Below, one piece after another: positions 33,128-43,313 of a stretch of DNA of 64,000 nucleotides. Source of the stretch: an uncultured Anaerosolibacter sp. (GTDB taxonomy: Bacteria; Bacillota_A; Clostridia; Peptostreptococcales; Thermotaleaceae); contig CALECF010000032.1 of assembly GCA_937948705.1 (NCBI GenBank), positions 7,511-71,510 of the forward strand, in the 5' to 3' direction. Every line of letters begins with the position of its first letter. Positions within the stretch are counted from its first letter, which is position 1. A program made the position numbers and the translations under genes. Below the pieces are notes generated by a model. It had not been told where the DNA came from. It worked only from the letters and a program-made list of their open reading frames with translations, and did not search any database.

Positions 33128-33454
33128 ATGGCGATGGGTGATCAACAAATAGATGTAACAAAAAATATAAAGACAATTGAATGGCTAAAAAGTGAATTGC
33201 TGACAACCATTGCATCCTTGTTTGAGCTTTTGGTAAAGGGTGTAAGGGGAACCCAGGATGCATTAATAGATGTATTGGCAAATATTATCCTTGTCACCTA
33301 TATACTAGGCAAACGTTTAGGCATTAACTTTGCTACCATCGATATGCGGATTGAGGACAAGATCCGGCTGGGAATATTAGAGCAACATAAGGTGGAGGGC
33401 TGGTATGGAGATTTATCCAGCTTAAAGCAATACTTAGATAGAAACAGAAGCTAG
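33128..33454 (+). CDS. MazG-like family protein
   Basis: The 108-residue protein consists of amphipathic helices (TIEWLKSELLTTIASLFELL, then DALIDVLANIILVTYILGKR) like the MazG-like nucleotide-pyrophosphohydrolase group found ahead of yybS in clostridia. The acidic metal-binding pattern of true MazG is weak, so activity is uncertain. GGGAGGAGAG lies upstream of ATG 33128. It is followed after 12 bases by the YybS-type gene. Confidence 0.7.
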   Translation: MAMGDQQIDVTKNIKTIEWLKSELLTTIASLFELLVKGVRGTQDALIDVLANIILVTYILGKRLGINFATIDMRIEDKIRLGILEQHKVEGWYGDLSSLKQYLDRNRS

Positions 33455-33466
33455 GAGGAGCAGAAT

Positions 33467-34420
33467 TTGGAAAAACAGAATAAAGCACGATCGTTAGCAG
33501 AGGCTGCCATGATTGTTGGCATTGCAAGTCTATTCACGATTATTGGTAATTACATACCGTTCTTAACGATTCTGCTATTTTTACTTCCAGTACCTTTTAT
33601 GATACTGGGAAAAAGACAGGGTGTATATATTGAAGCACTTTCAATGATTGTAACAGGTGTTATTGTTGGAGGGTTCATTGGAATCTGGTCAGCGGTATTA
33701 CTATTTTCTTTAACCAGCATTGTAGCTGTAACCATGGGCTATATGATGGACAAGAAGTATGACCCTATGAAAATATGGGCGGGCGGAATGATTGCATTTG
33801 TAGCCTCCATTGTTCTAATCATGGGGGTAGTAACCTTTGCCGTAGGAAATAATGTGGTTCATGAATTGATGAGGACATTAAATGAATCTAAAGATATAGC
33901 TATATCCTTATATAGTGGGATGGGTATTGAGCCAGGACGACTAGCACAAATGGAAACGGCCTATGAAGCATTTATTGTGATATTTGGAATGACATTTCCC
34001 TCTATACTAATTTTAATTTCCGTAGCTTTTTCCTACATTAATTACCTTCTGACAGCTTACATTTTGAATAAGGTTGGAGATCGGACCCCCGTATTGCCTC
34101 AGTTTAAGTATTTTAAGCTGCCCGATAGCATCATCATGGGTACCGTGATTATTCTATTGCTTACATATATTACCCAATATATTAGAATTGTGGATTTCAA
34201 TACACTGTCTGCCAATGTATCGCTACTTTTCCGTGGGGCATTTTTTATTCAAGGCCTTGCAGTAATTAGTTTTTTAATAGAGAAATACCGCTTAGGCAGA
34301 TTATATAGAATTTTTGTTTTTGTGTATGTCCTTTTAAGTGTGTCAGGCGGATTAATGGCCATTATTTTAGGACTTGTGGATGTTTTTGTAGATTTTAGGA
34401 AGTTAAAAAAGTTAGGTTAA
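33467..34420 (+). CDS. YybS family (DUF2232) membrane protein
   Basis: The 317-residue protein starts with RSLAEAAMIVGIASLFTIIG and has about eight hydrophobic segments, matching YybS/DUF2232. The family always neighbours gdpP and rplI in Firmicutes, but its function is unknown. The start is a TTG at 33467 after AGGAGGAG. The gdpP gene follows closely. Confidence 0.85.
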   Translation: MEKQNKARSLAEAAMIVGIASLFTIIGNYIPFLTILLFLLPVPFMILGKRQGVYIEALSMIVTGVIVGGFIGIWSAVLLFSLTSIVAVTMGYMMDKKYDPMKIWAGGMIAFVASIVLIMGVVTFAVGNNVVHELMRTLNESKDIAISLYSGMGIEPGRLAQMETAYEAFIVIFGMTFPSILILISVAFSYINYLLTAYILNKVGDRTPVLPQFKYFKLPDSIIMGTVIILLLTYITQYIRIVDFNTLSANVSLLFRGAFFIQGLAVISFLIEKYRLGRLYRIFVFVYVLLSVSGGLMAIILGLVDVFVDFRKLKKLG

Positions 34421-34438
34421 TTCATAGGAGTGCAGCCC

Positions 34439-36436
34439 ATGGCAAATAAGCGATTTATTAAGATGCTCGTACCTGATACAAAGATACATTTATGGATAAT
34501 GACGGTATTTATCTCGATTCTTGCCTATTATAATTTGTTTGTGGGAGGGATCGGGATTCTTGTGTTGATTTATTTAATTTATCACCATTGGAAGACGCAG
34601 CATGATCGAAAGGAAATGTGGACCCGGTATATTGAAAGCTTGTCTTCTGATATCGACTCCGCAACCAAGCACGCCATTCTAAATCTTCCAATCCCCTTGG
34701 CGATTGTGGAATTTGACGGTAGTATTGCTTGGTATAATCCCAAGTTTGCTGAAATGGTGGATACCAAGGATATATTAGAGAAAGACATTGAAGACCTGAT
34801 TGCTGGTTTAAAAGTGGGCAATATTTTGCAGGACAAAAAAGATATGGTAACTGAGGTAACAATTAAGGATAGACATTATAAAGTACTCTATAATATAGTT
34901 AAAATAACAAATGATTATGAGTCAAGGTATATCATCATGTTATATTGGATTGACATCACCCATTTCCAGAACCTCAAGGTGAAGTACAATGAGGAGAAAC
35001 CAGATATCGCATTGATTCAGGTAGATAATTATGACGATGTCATCCAAGGTATGGAAGAAGCTAACCGACCCATGGTTACAGCAGAGATTGACCGAAGGAT
35101 AAGTCTTTGGGCTGCTAGAATGAATGCCGTGGCTAAAAGATATACGAAGGATAAATATATCGTGCTATTTGAGCATAAGTATTTAGATAAATTAGAGTCG
35201 AAGCGATTTGCTATACTGGATGAAATTCGAGAAATTCAAGTAGGGAACGAAATTCCTATTACCTTGAGCATCGGTGTAGGGGTCAATGGGAAAACACCGA
35301 TACAGCTGGAAGAGTTTGCACGAGCTGGTGTAGATCTAGCCTTGGGAAGGGGTGGGGATCAAGCCGTTGTAAAGAAAATTGATACCCTAAGCTTCTATGG
35401 TGGAAAAACCAAGGCTGTTGAAAAGAGAAACAAGGTAAAGGCAAGAGTGATTGCCCATGCGTTGAGACAGCTTATCGATCAATCAAGTAAGGTTATTATT
35501 ATGGGACACAAGATTCCTGATATGGATAGCTTTGGTGCAGCCATAGGTGTATACAAAGCAGTGAGAAACAGAGGGAAAGAAGCATATATTGTTTTTGATG
35601 GGATTAACCCGGCCATAGAAAATCTTTATCACCGTGTTCAGCAGAACGGCGAATATCGCATGATTGATAGTGAAGATGTGCTGGATCAGCTAGACGACAA
35701 TAGTCTGTTGGTTGTGCTAGACACCCATAGACCTGGTTTTACCCAGTGTCCGGAGGCTATCCAGAAGGCAGACAAGATCGTATTGATTGATCATCATCGA
35801 AGGGGTGCAGAATTTATTGAGAACACGGTACTTACATATTTAGAGCCCTATGCATCCTCTACCTGTGAGTTAGTAACTGAGATTCTTCAATATATGGAAG
35901 ATAAGCTGACCTTGGAAAAGGTGGAAGCAGAGGCGCTGCTGGCAGGGATTACGGTGGATACGAAAAATTTCTCCTTCAAAACAGGGGTTAGGACCTTTGA
36001 AGCGGCATCCCTGCTTCGAAGGGCTGGAGCCGATACCACCAGTGTACGGCAGTTATTCCAAAATGATTTGCAAACTTTTGTTGCGAGAGCCCAAGTGGTA
36101 AAAAGTGCAGAGGATATTGGCAGGAATATTGCCATCTCTATTTGTCCAAAGGGAACCCATAATGCCAATTTGGTCGCTGCTCAGGCTGCCGATGAGCTGT
36201 TGGATATCCGGGGAATTATGGCATCTTTTGTACTAGGTGTTCGGGACAATGAGGAATTGTTTATCAGCGGAAGATCCTTAGGGGATATCAATGTCCAAGT
36301 CATCCTTGAAAAGCTTGGGGGCGGTGGACACTTAACGGTTGCTGGTACCCAGTTAATGAATGTAAGCTTAGAAGTAGCTAGGGAAATGTTGATAAAAGCA
36401 ATAGATGAATATTTTGAGGAAGGTGAAGTAAAATGA
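34439..36436 (+). CDS. gdpP: c-di-AMP phosphodiesterase GdpP (DHH/DHHA1 family)
   Basis: Two N-terminal membrane helices (about residues 15-55) are followed by a degenerate PAS region, a degenerate GGDEF domain (no GGDEF motif), and a DHH domain with [13 protein letters not shown] and LIDHHRR, then DHHA1 with [10 protein letters not shown]. This order is that of GdpP/YybT, which hydrolyses c-di-AMP to pApA and so affects cell-wall and potassium homeostasis. AGGAG at 34426-34430 supports ATG 34439 over GTG 34430. The stop overlaps the rplI ATG by 4 bases. Confidence 0.95.
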   Translation: MANKRFIKMLVPDTKIHLWIMTVFISILAYYNLFVGGIGILVLIYLIYHHWKTQHDRKEMWTRYIESLSSDIDSATKHAILNLPIPLAIVEFDGSIAWYNPKFAEMVDTKDILEKDIEDLIAGLKVGNILQDKKDMVTEVTIKDRHYKVLYNIVKITNDYESRYIIMLYWIDITHFQNLKVKYNEEKPDIALIQVDNYDDVIQGMEEANRPMVTAEIDRRISLWAARMNAVAKRYTKDKYIVLFEHKYLDKLESKRFAILDEIREIQVGNEIPITLSIGVGVNGKTPIQLEEFARAGVDLALGRGGDQAVVKKIDTLSFYGGKTKAVEKRNKVKARVIAHALRQLIDQSSKVIIMGHKIPDMDSFGAAIGVYKAVRNRGKEAYIVFDGINPAIENLYHRVQQNGEYRMIDSEDVLDQLDDNSLLVVLDTHRPGFTQCPEAIQKADKIVLIDHHRRGAEFIENTVLTYLEPYASSTCELVTEILQYMEDKLTLEKVEAEALLAGITVDTKNFSFKTGVRTFEAASLLRRAGADTTSVRQLFQNDLQTFVARAQVVKSAEDIGRNIAISICPKGTHNANLVAAQAADELLDIRGIMASFVLGVRDNEELFISGRSLGDINVQVILEKLGGGGHLTVAGTQLMNVSLEVAREMLIKAIDEYFEEGEVK

Positions 36437-36879
36437 AGGTAATTTTATTAAAGGATGTAAAAGGAACGGGTAAAGCAGGAGAAGTAATAAATGCCAGTGA
36501 TGGACATGCCAGAAACTATTTGATTCCTAGGGGTCTTGCAAAAGAGGCTACTGAAGGTAGTATGAAGGTATTAGAAAAGCAGAAAGCTGCCGGGGAAAGA
36601 AAGAAACAAGAAGAACTGGCGGAGGCAAAGGCCTTAGCAGATAAAATCTCTCAACTTACTGTAAACCTAAAAGGAAAAGCGGGAGATGGTGGAAGACTGT
36701 TTGGGTCCATTACCTCTAAGGATATTGCAGAGGCATTGGAAAAACAGCATAAGGTTAAGATCGATAAGAGAAAGATGCATCTAGAAAATCCAATCCGAGA
36801 ATTGGGTTCAGTATTCGTAGAAATCAAAATTTATACAGACGTAACAGCAAAAATGAAGGTAGAGGTTGTAGCAGAGTAG
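36433..36879 (+). CDS. rplI: 50S ribosomal protein L9
   Basis: The 148-residue protein starts [20 protein letters not shown] and has the conserved [13 protein letters not shown], long linker helix, and C-terminal [14 protein letters not shown] domain of L9. It binds 23S rRNA near the L1 stalk and supports frame maintenance. The ATGA overlap with gdpP indicates translational coupling. Confidence 0.98.
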   Translation: MKVILLKDVKGTGKAGEVINASDGHARNYLIPRGLAKEATEGSMKVLEKQKAAGERKKQEELAEAKALADKISQLTVNLKGKAGDGGRLFGSITSKDIAEALEKQHKVKIDKRKMHLENPIRELGSVFVEIKIYTDVTAKMKVEVVAE

Positions 36880-36892
36880 AAGGGAGATATCC

Positions 36893-38806
36893 ATGGCGTC
36901 ACAATTTGATCAATATCCAGAGATCGTAGATATGGCAAGTATTCATGAAAAACTAAACGAGAGGGGATTTGTTCCCAAACAGATCTCTACCCTCTATCAA
37001 ATTCTAGACCATGTTTTAGGAACGGAAAAGGTCACCAAGCGGGTTGAAAAGACAGGGGCGGGAGAACTAATGCATTCCGAAAAGATCGAGGATAGGGTCT
37101 TAGCCCTCCATCGGGTAGTATTTGATTCGTCAGAATTGAAGGAAGTTCCTAAGGGGGAAGCCGCCAGGGATATTTTGGTCAGCATAGAGGAAAAGCTTGC
37201 CGATATGCTGGCAAAAAAGACAGTGGAGTATAGGATTGAGCAGGAGACCCTAGAGAGAATTGAACAGAAGCAGCAGCAGTATATGGAAGAAATGAAGCTG
37301 CAAATTCTAAGAAGTACCACAGGTCCAGAAAATGCCTATACCCTTAAAAAGTATGCACTGATAGAGAAGCTGGAATCTAAAAAATTATCAAAGTCTGCCA
37401 TGGAGCTTTTTAGACCATCGAGGCTTGAAGATATTGAGGGACAAAACAAAGCCATTAAATCCCTGGTATCTAAGATTGCCTCACCCTTTCCCCAGCACAT
37501 TATCATTTATGGGCCACCGGGAGTAGGAAAGACGACGGCAGCTAGACTTGCCTTGGAGCATGCAAAAAAAATGAAGCATACGCCCTTTGATGGAGAGGCA
37601 AAATTTATAGAGGTAGATGGAACCACATTAAGGTGGGATCCTAGGGAGTCGACAAATCCACTATTGGGTTCTGTCCATGATCCCATCTATCAAGGCAGTA
37701 AAAAGGATTTGGCAGAGGTGGGAATACCAGAGCCAAAGCCCGGTCTTGTAACAGAGGCCCATGGTGGTGTACTATTTATTGATGAAATTGGAGAGTTGGA
37801 TGTGACCCTTCAAAACAAATTGCTGAAGGTTCTAGAGGATAAAAGGGTAGAGTTCGATTCCGCCTATTATGATCCTGACAATCCAGCAGTGCCACTATAT
37901 GTGAAGAAACTATTTAATGATGGAGCGCCCGCCGATTTTGTATTGATCGGTGCTACGACAAGACAGCCTAGCGAAATCAATCCAGCCCTTAGATCAAGAT
38001 GTGCAGAGGTATTTTTTGACCCCCTATCCTCGGACCATATAGAGGATATTGTAAGAAGAGCAGCTGGGCGGTTGCAGGTCAAGTTAGATGAAGCGGTGGC
38101 AAAGACCATCAGCCAATATACCATCGAAGGAAGAAAGGCCATCAATCTTCTTTCGGATGGATATAGCATGGCGTTATATGAACAAGCTGATCAAAAGGGT
38201 ATTCATATTACGAAGAACCATATCATGGAGGTTGTACAGATGAGCCGCCTAGCACCTATAGCTACCCATAAGGCCAGTGGGGTCCCAGAAATAGGGAAGA
38301 TTTTTGGTTTAGGTGTCCATGGCTTTTTAGGTTCTGTGTTAGAGTTGGAGTGTGTGACCTTTCCCATTACTGAAAAAGGTAGAGGAAGCCTTCGCTTTAA
38401 TGATATGGCTGGCACCATGACCAAGGATTCCCTGTTTAACGCCGCGTCTTTGGTGCGAAAGACAACAGGGGAGCTCCTATCCGACTATGATGTTCATGTA
38501 AATGTCATTGGCGGTGGGAATATTGATGGCCCTTCAGCTGGGGCGGCCATTGTGACGGCGATTATCAGTGCTATACAGAACAAACCTGTACGACAGGATG
38601 TAGCCATAACCGGGGAGATCTCTATTCGGGGCAAGGTGAAACCCGTCGGTGGCATTAATGAGAAGATTTATGGCGCCAAGCAGGAGGGAATGAAGAAGGT
38701 CATCCTACCAAAGGAAAACATGAAGGATGTTCATCTGAACTGGGAAGGAATCGAGATCATCCCTGTAGAAACGATTGAAGAAGTACTAGAAATTATGTTA
38801 GTATAG
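36893..38806 (+). CDS. lonC: Lon-family ATP-dependent protease LonC
   Basis: The 637-residue protein lacks the long Lon N-terminal domain. It has a coiled N-terminal region, an AAA+ module with GPPGVGKTT and FIDEIGELD, and a C-terminal Lon protease domain with the catalytic serine in GPSAGAAI and lysine in the [13 protein letters not shown] region. This matches the spore-former-specific LonC type. It should degrade cytoplasmic proteins; clients are unknown. It follows rplI by 13 bases and precedes a terminator. Confidence 0.92.
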   Translation: MASQFDQYPEIVDMASIHEKLNERGFVPKQISTLYQILDHVLGTEKVTKRVEKTGAGELMHSEKIEDRVLALHRVVFDSSELKEVPKGEAARDILVSIEEKLADMLAKKTVEYRIEQETLERIEQKQQQYMEEMKLQILRSTTGPENAYTLKKYALIEKLESKKLSKSAMELFRPSRLEDIEGQNKAIKSLVSKIASPFPQHIIIYGPPGVGKTTAARLALEHAKKMKHTPFDGEAKFIEVDGTTLRWDPRESTNPLLGSVHDPIYQGSKKDLAEVGIPEPKPGLVTEAHGGVLFIDEIGELDVTLQNKLLKVLEDKRVEFDSAYYDPDNPAVPLYVKKLFNDGAPADFVLIGATTRQPSEINPALRSRCAEVFFDPLSSDHIEDIVRRAAGRLQVKLDEAVAKTISQYTIEGRKAINLLSDGYSMALYEQADQKGIHITKNHIMEVVQMSRLAPIATHKASGVPEIGKIFGLGVHGFLGSVLELECVTFPITEKGRGSLRFNDMAGTMTKDSLFNAASLVRKTTGELLSDYDVHVNVIGGGNIDGPSAGAAIVTAIISAIQNKPVRQDVAITGEISIRGKVKPVGGINEKIYGAKQEGMKKVILPKENMKDVHLNWEGIEIIPVETIEEVLEIMLV

Positions 38807-38837
38807 TGATGAGAGCAGGATATGGATGAAAGATAAG

Positions 38838-38878
38838 GCCAGAGGAGGTTCTTTTAACCTTGTCTCTGGCTTTTTATT
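38838..38878 (+). terminator. Rho-independent terminator after lonC
   Basis: GCCAGAG and AGGTT pair with AACCT and CTCTGGC over a short loop, followed by TTTTTATT. Confidence 0.88.
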
Positions 38879-38918
38879 ATATGATAAACCATGGGTGAGT
38901 TTGTGAGGAGGGTTTACT

Positions 38919-40247
38919 ATGGAATACTTGGGAAGAATTCCACCCCATAATATTGATGCGGAGCAATCCGTTCTAGGGGCGATGATCTTAGATCGGGAAG
39001 CGATTATTACTGCCTCTGAGATTATAAGGGGTGAAGATTTTTATAAGGAAGCCCACAAAGAAGTTTTTGAGGCCATCATTGACCTATACAATCGAAATGA
39101 GCCTGCGGATATGGTTACTCTTTCAGAGGAGTTATCTCAGCGCCAGATATTAGAGGCTATAGGGGGCATCAGTTATCTAGCTAGCCTATCCTCAGCGGTG
39201 CCGACGACGACCAATGTGAAATACTATTCTAAGATTGTAGAGGAAAAGGCAATCCTTCGTCGATTGATTAAGGCATCTTCGGAGATACTGGACAAAGGAT
39301 ATCAGGCAGAGGATGAGCTAAACAGTATATTGGATCTTGCTGAAAGAAATATATTTAACATTTCCCAAAGCAGATCCCAAGAAGGCTTTACACCTATCAA
39401 AGAAATCCTCTTAGAAAGCTTTAATAAGATTGAAGAACTATATCAAAAAAAGGGTGGTATTACTGGGATAACCACGGGATTTTCGGATATTGACAGAAAA
39501 ACGTCGGGTCTTCAACGCTCGGATTTAATTTTGATAGCTGCCAGACCTTCCATGGGAAAAACAGCCTTTTCTCTTAACGTAGCCCAGAATGCTGCGTTAC
39601 AAGGTAGTGCAGTGGCTGTATTCAGCTTGGAGATGTCCAAAGACCAGCTTGTACAGCGTATGCTCAGTGCTGAGTCCCATATAGAGATTCAGAAGATTAG
39701 AACAGGAACCCTCTCGGAGGATGAATGGCCGAGGTTGGCAAAGGCCATGGGCCCATTAGCCCAAGCCAAGGTTTTTATCGATGATAGTCCTGGAATTACG
39801 GTGATGGAAATGAAGGCCAAGTGCCGAAAGCTTAAGATGGAGCATGGGTTAGATATGATCCTGATTGACTATCTTCAGTTGATGAATGGTGACGGAAAGT
39901 CAGAGAGTAGACAACAGGAAATTTCGGCGATTTCTCGTAATCTAAAAGGCCTTGCCAGGGAAATGGACTGTCCTGTGGTAGCCCTTTCCCAGCTCTCCCG
40001 TGCACCGGAGCTCAGGGCAGATCACCGACCGATCCTGTCTGACCTCAGGGAGTCTGGTGCCATTGAGCAGGATGCGGATATCGTGATGTTCCTATACCGG
40101 GATGAGTATTATCATCCTGATAGTGAAAAGAAAAATATTGGAGAAGTTATTATTGCCAAGCAGCGTAACGGATCTACAGGAACGGTGGAGTTGGCGTGGC
40201 TTGGACAGTTTACAAAGTTTGCAAACCTAGAAAAATTTAGGGATTAG
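38919..40247 (+). CDS. dnaB: Replicative DNA helicase DnaB
   Basis: The N-terminal domain begins with RIPPHNIDAEQSVLGAMILD, and the RecA-like domain has ARPSMGKTAF (Walker A), VFSLEMSKDQLVQRM, LIDYLQLM and RDEYYHP. The 442-residue length is standard and there is no intein. It is the hexameric helicase that unwinds DNA at the fork, loaded with help of proteins such as those encoded at 45940-47996. GTGAGGAGGG precedes the ATG. Confidence 0.97.
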   Translation: MEYLGRIPPHNIDAEQSVLGAMILDREAIITASEIIRGEDFYKEAHKEVFEAIIDLYNRNEPADMVTLSEELSQRQILEAIGGISYLASLSSAVPTTTNVKYYSKIVEEKAILRRLIKASSEILDKGYQAEDELNSILDLAERNIFNISQSRSQEGFTPIKEILLESFNKIEELYQKKGGITGITTGFSDIDRKTSGLQRSDLILIAARPSMGKTAFSLNVAQNAALQGSAVAVFSLEMSKDQLVQRMLSAESHIEIQKIRTGTLSEDEWPRLAKAMGPLAQAKVFIDDSPGITVMEMKAKCRKLKMEHGLDMILIDYLQLMNGDGKSESRQQEISAISRNLKGLAREMDCPVVALSQLSRAPELRADHRPILSDLRESGAIEQDADIVMFLYRDEYYHPDSEKKNIGEVIIAKQRNGSTGTVELAWLGQFTKFANLEKFRD

Positions 40248-40261
40248 CCTATTCGAATGAT

Positions 40262-40313
40262 AAAAACCTTCAAGTTTTGGTGTTGAGAGTACCAAGGCTT
40301 AAAGGTTTTTTTC
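40262..40313 (+). terminator. Terminator after dnaB
   Basis: AAAAACCTT with inner AAG and GGT pairs with ACC, CTT and AAGGTTTTTTT, forming an interrupted stem ending in a T run. Confidence 0.75.
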
Positions 40314-40370
40314 TGTTTGAAATAGAATAATTATGGAAATAAATAACTTTAATACAAACGATATAAAAAG

Positions 40371-40525
40371 AGCGTCTCCGACGCTTTCGCTAGGAAACCC
40401 TAGGTTTCCTTCGACGACAGCAAAGCTGTCTGAGCACCTTCCTAAATTCGGGCAGGGGATTTCATCCCCTACAACCCCTGTTTTTTATATGATGGGAAAG
40501 TAGAACTTTCCCATCATATAAAAAA
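40371..40525. repeat. Array of five perfect hairpins, each with a 3-base loop
   Basis: Exact inverted repeats follow each other: AGCGTC-TCC-GACGCT (40371-40385), AGGAAACC-CTA-GGTTTCCT (40392-40410), GACAGC-AAA-GCTGTC (40416-40430), GGGGAT-TTC-ATCCCC (40455-40469), and a 21-bp stem with AGA loop (40481-40525). The last stem starts with six T and ends with six A, so it can terminate transcription in both directions. No ORF is present. It may be a dispersed structured repeat or an RNA. Confidence 0.75.
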
Positions 40526-40588
40526 ACAACCTATTTATATAAAAGGCGTAAAAATGCTTATTGAAGAGTCGTAGGAGGAGAGAATAAT

Positions 40589-41788
40589 ATGGAATTAAGG
40601 AAAGAGTTTATCATTGTAGGAAATGGCGTAGCAGGTATGACCGCCGCAGAGGAAATTCGCAAGAGGGATAAAGACGCTGGGATTCGAATCATTACAGGGG
40701 AGAAATATTTAACATATTATCGGGTGAAGCTTTCTCATTTTATTGGTAAGTCCTTTGAATTAAAGGATGTGCTGATCCACGATGAAAGCTGGTATAGAGA
40801 ACGAGATATTGAGGTGATAATGGACACCAAGGTAAAAAAAATTGATGTGGCCCAATCAAAGGTAATGCTGGAAAGTGGTGAGGAGCTCTCCTATGATCAA
40901 TTGTTGTTGGCCAATGGAAGTAGTTCTTTTATTCCGCCTGTTCCAGGAACAGAAAAGACAGGGGCCTATGCCTTAAGAAATCTGTATGATCTAAATGAGA
41001 TACAGCAACATCTCCAGGATTGCAAAGAAGTGGCAGTTATTGGTGGAGGCCTTCTGGGACTAGAGGCTGCTTGGTCTTTGAAGGAAAGGGGATTTATTGT
41101 CCATGTGTTGGAATTTTTTCCATACCTGCTGCCTCGACAATTGGATGAGGAACTGGCTGGCTATGTAAAGGAGAAGTTAGAAGAAGAAGGATTGAAGATT
41201 CATCTATCTGCTGCATCCCAAGAGCTTGTGGGAGATGGTAAAATCAAGGGTATTCTGTTGAAGGATGGAACAACCATTCCAGCTGATATGGTATTATTCT
41301 CTACAGGAGTGAAACCAAATACCGATATTGTGGTAGACACGGAAATTCATTTTAATAAAGGAATTCAAGTAGATGAGCATATGAGAACCAATGTAAAAAA
41401 TATTTATGCTGCTGGAGATGTGGCGGAGTTTAAGGGGATTGTCATGGGACTTTGGTCTACAGCCATGGATCAAGGAAAGGTGGCTGGTAAAAATATGACT
41501 GGAGCAAATGAAAGTTATGATTTACCCCAGCCAGCGACCCTATTAAATATAGGAGGACTTTCCGTATTTTCAGTGGGGGAGATTGGCGGAGAGAAACAAA
41601 TCCTAGGGTATCGAGAAGGGCAGATCTTCCATAAACTCTTTATGGAAGAAGGGAAGATCATAGGTGGCGTACTAACAGGAGATGTGAAAAAGATGGCAGC
41701 CTTGAAAAAGGCAGTCAATGGGCGAAAAGATATCTCAGATCTTCTGAATCAAGGGTTAAATGGATTAGAAATCTTAAATCAGCTGTAA
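40589..41788 (+). CDS. FAD/NAD(P)-dependent oxidoreductase (rubredoxin/nitrite reductase type)
   Basis: The protein has two Rossmann motifs, VGNGVAGMTAAEEI (FAD) and IGGGLLGLEAAWSL (NAD(P)H), plus the FAD motif NIYAAGDVAEF. This is the pyridine-nucleotide disulfide oxidoreductase fold without a redox-active disulfide, as in NADH:rubredoxin reductases and the N-terminal module of NirB. A physiological electron acceptor is not encoded nearby. The length of 399 is normal. GTAGGAGGAGAG precedes the ATG. The upstream hairpin array isolates it from dnaB. Confidence 0.85.
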   Translation: MELRKEFIIVGNGVAGMTAAEEIRKRDKDAGIRIITGEKYLTYYRVKLSHFIGKSFELKDVLIHDESWYRERDIEVIMDTKVKKIDVAQSKVMLESGEELSYDQLLLANGSSSFIPPVPGTEKTGAYALRNLYDLNEIQQHLQDCKEVAVIGGGLLGLEAAWSLKERGFIVHVLEFFPYLLPRQLDEELAGYVKEKLEEEGLKIHLSAASQELVGDGKIKGILLKDGTTIPADMVLFSTGVKPNTDIVVDTEIHFNKGIQVDEHMRTNVKNIYAAGDVAEFKGIVMGLWSTAMDQGKVAGKNMTGANESYDLPQPATLLNIGGLSVFSVGEIGGEKQILGYREGQIFHKLFMEEGKIIGGVLTGDVKKMAALKKAVNGRKDISDLLNQGLNGLEILNQL

Positions 41789-42015
41789 ATAATAGATTAC
41801 CTTTAACAGGTCAAGTATCTTAAAAATATATACCACCGACTTTGATGGCATACCAGGATAGTCTATAAAGGGCTATCCTGATAGTGCACTTATGGCCAAA
41901 AATTATTGTAAAGGAAGGTAAGACAAGGGGTAGAGCAGAATATTTTTATAGAAAGGTACATAGTAATCAAAGGAAGAAAATTTCAATACATTCCATGGGT
42001 AGGGGGAACTGTTTC

Positions 42016-42648
42016 GTGTGGATTGCTATAGGAGATAAGACAAAAATAAGAAAATTAGAAAGAGAAGATGTGGATCGAATGCAAAATTGGGGAAAGCACA
42101 CGAATCCATTATTTTTGCATTATAACTTTCCTATTTTAAGCAAGCAGGAAAGAGATGAATGGTATCGATTAAAAACAGGGAAGTTTAGAAGAAAGAGCTT
42201 TATCATAGAAGGCTTTCAGAAAGATATTGTAGGATTTCTTTCTATTCGCGATATGCGTTGGTTTAAAGGTGAGGCAGAGTTAGGAATTGTACTAGATCCG
42301 AATCATATGAATGAAGGCTATGGGACGGATGCTATTCAAGCTTTCTTGAGATATTATTTCAGGCGGATGAGGATGAGAACAATGACACTGCGGGCAGCTG
42401 TTTATAATGAGAGAGCCATTCGATGTTATAGGAATTGTGGCTTTGAGGTGATGGGTGAAGAAGTGATGGCATTTGAGGATCAAACGGCAGAAATCTTCTA
42501 TAACCAAAAATATCTGGAATTTGCAAATATGTTTGTAGCATCAGGTAGTGAAATGATGACAAAATATATAAAAATGGAATTGAAAAGAGAGAATTATGAA
42601 CACAGTATCAACAGCATGTCCACAAAAACTGTGTGGAAATGTGAATAA
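42016..42648 (+). CDS. GNAT family N-acetyltransferase
   Basis: The GNAT fold is visible from IGDKTKIRKLEREDVDRM through the acetyl-CoA-binding region ELGIVLDPNHMNEGYGTDAI (motif A) to YNERAIRCYRNCGFEVMGEE (motif B). The acceptor is unknown; RimJ/RimL-like or small-molecule acetylation is possible. An ORF of the same frame begins at 41884, but the extra N-terminus is not GNAT-like and AGGGGG at 42001-42006 supports GTG 42016. The last codons overlap DnaA-box-like sequences. Confidence 0.8.
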   Translation: MWIAIGDKTKIRKLEREDVDRMQNWGKHTNPLFLHYNFPILSKQERDEWYRLKTGKFRRKSFIIEGFQKDIVGFLSIRDMRWFKGEAELGIVLDPNHMNEGYGTDAIQAFLRYYFRRMRMRTMTLRAAVYNERAIRCYRNCGFEVMGEEVMAFEDQTAEIFYNQKYLEFANMFVASGSEMMTKYIKMELKRENYEHSINSMSTKTVWKCE

Positions 42649-42660
42649 CATTGTGGATAA
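42640..42660 (-). promoter_or_regulatory. Pair of DnaA boxes
   Basis: On the minus strand TTATCCACA (42652-42660) is a perfect DnaA box and TTATTCACA (42640-42648) matches the relaxed TTATNCACA, with 12-base spacing. Two weaker sites (two mismatches each) lie within the 25 bases to the left. Gene orientation does not suggest an origin here. Confidence 0.55.
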
Positions 42661-43005
42661 GTTGATAAAAGTGATAGGTTTTTGCACGATGATGGCAATA
42701 CGCAGGGTGAATATGTGTATAAGTCTTGTAATGCTGTTATCTAATAGAAATAGAACTTTATGATCCATATAGGCGTATTATAAAATACAAATGTTGTAAG
42801 GTTTAATGAAATTGGTTAGATAAAGTGTTTATGAAAATATATTTTATTGTTTAGAAGCGGTTGTTTAAAGGGATAATAAAAAGGATAGGAGCCCTAGGAA
42901 ACCATGAAGAAAGGGCACCGCATTTCTAGAAAATATGGTTTGTTTTTACCCAAAAGATGGTATAATGTTAGTGGATTATTAAACCAATAGAAGGAGGAAG
43001 TAAAG
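42661..43005 (+). other. AT-rich intergenic region before the DUF1858 gene
   Basis: No ORF is supported. A likely -10 TATAAT lies at 42961-42966 with a weak -35 (TTTGTT, 42939-42944), and GAAGGAGGAAG precedes the next ATG. Confidence 0.5.
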
Positions 43006-43215
43006 ATGGCGAAAGTAACAAAGGATATGATTATTGCAGATGTATTGAGAATGGATAGAGAGACAGCTCCTATTTTCATGAGACATGGACTACATTGTCT
43101 AGGATGCCCTGCATCTTCCATGGAAAGCATTGCGGATGCAGCAATGGTTCATGGATTAAATGTAGATGATTTAATAAATGATTTAAACGAATATTTTGCA
43201 GGCAAAGCTGAATAA
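43006..43215 (+). CDS. DUF1858 small redox-disulfide protein
   Basis: The 69-residue product MAKVTKDMIIADVLRMDRET, with HGLHCLGCPAS downstream, is a DUF1858/hybrid-cluster-associated domain with one CxxC pair. Free-standing copies are common in anaerobes and are thought to bind a cofactor or act in redox chemistry, without direct proof. It has its own promoter and terminator. Confidence 0.85.
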   Translation: MAKVTKDMIIADVLRMDRETAPIFMRHGLHCLGCPASSMESIADAAMVHGLNVDDLINDLNEYFAGKAE

Positions 43216-43220
43216 TTAAT

Positions 43221-43256
43221 AAAGGTGTCTAAGGAAACTTAGGCACCTTTTGTATA
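43221..43256 (+). terminator. Rho-independent terminator
   Basis: AAAGGTGTCTAAG and CTTAGGCACCTTT pair over GAAA (one G-T pair), followed by TGTATATTTT. Confidence 0.88.
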
Positions 43257-43313
43257 TTTTATGGAAGTTTGCGTTATATTACCCGTAGAAATATGAACGG
43301 GCAGGAGGGCAAT

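Noticed and set aside
41884..42015. N-terminal extension of the GNAT protein
   Set aside because: It lacks GNAT similarity, and a strong ribosome site points to GTG 42016.
42601..42700. Replication origin at the DnaA-box cluster
   Set aside because: Genes on both sides run mainly in the same (+) direction, whereas an origin should show divergent leading strands. There is no dnaA/dnaN and no long box array.
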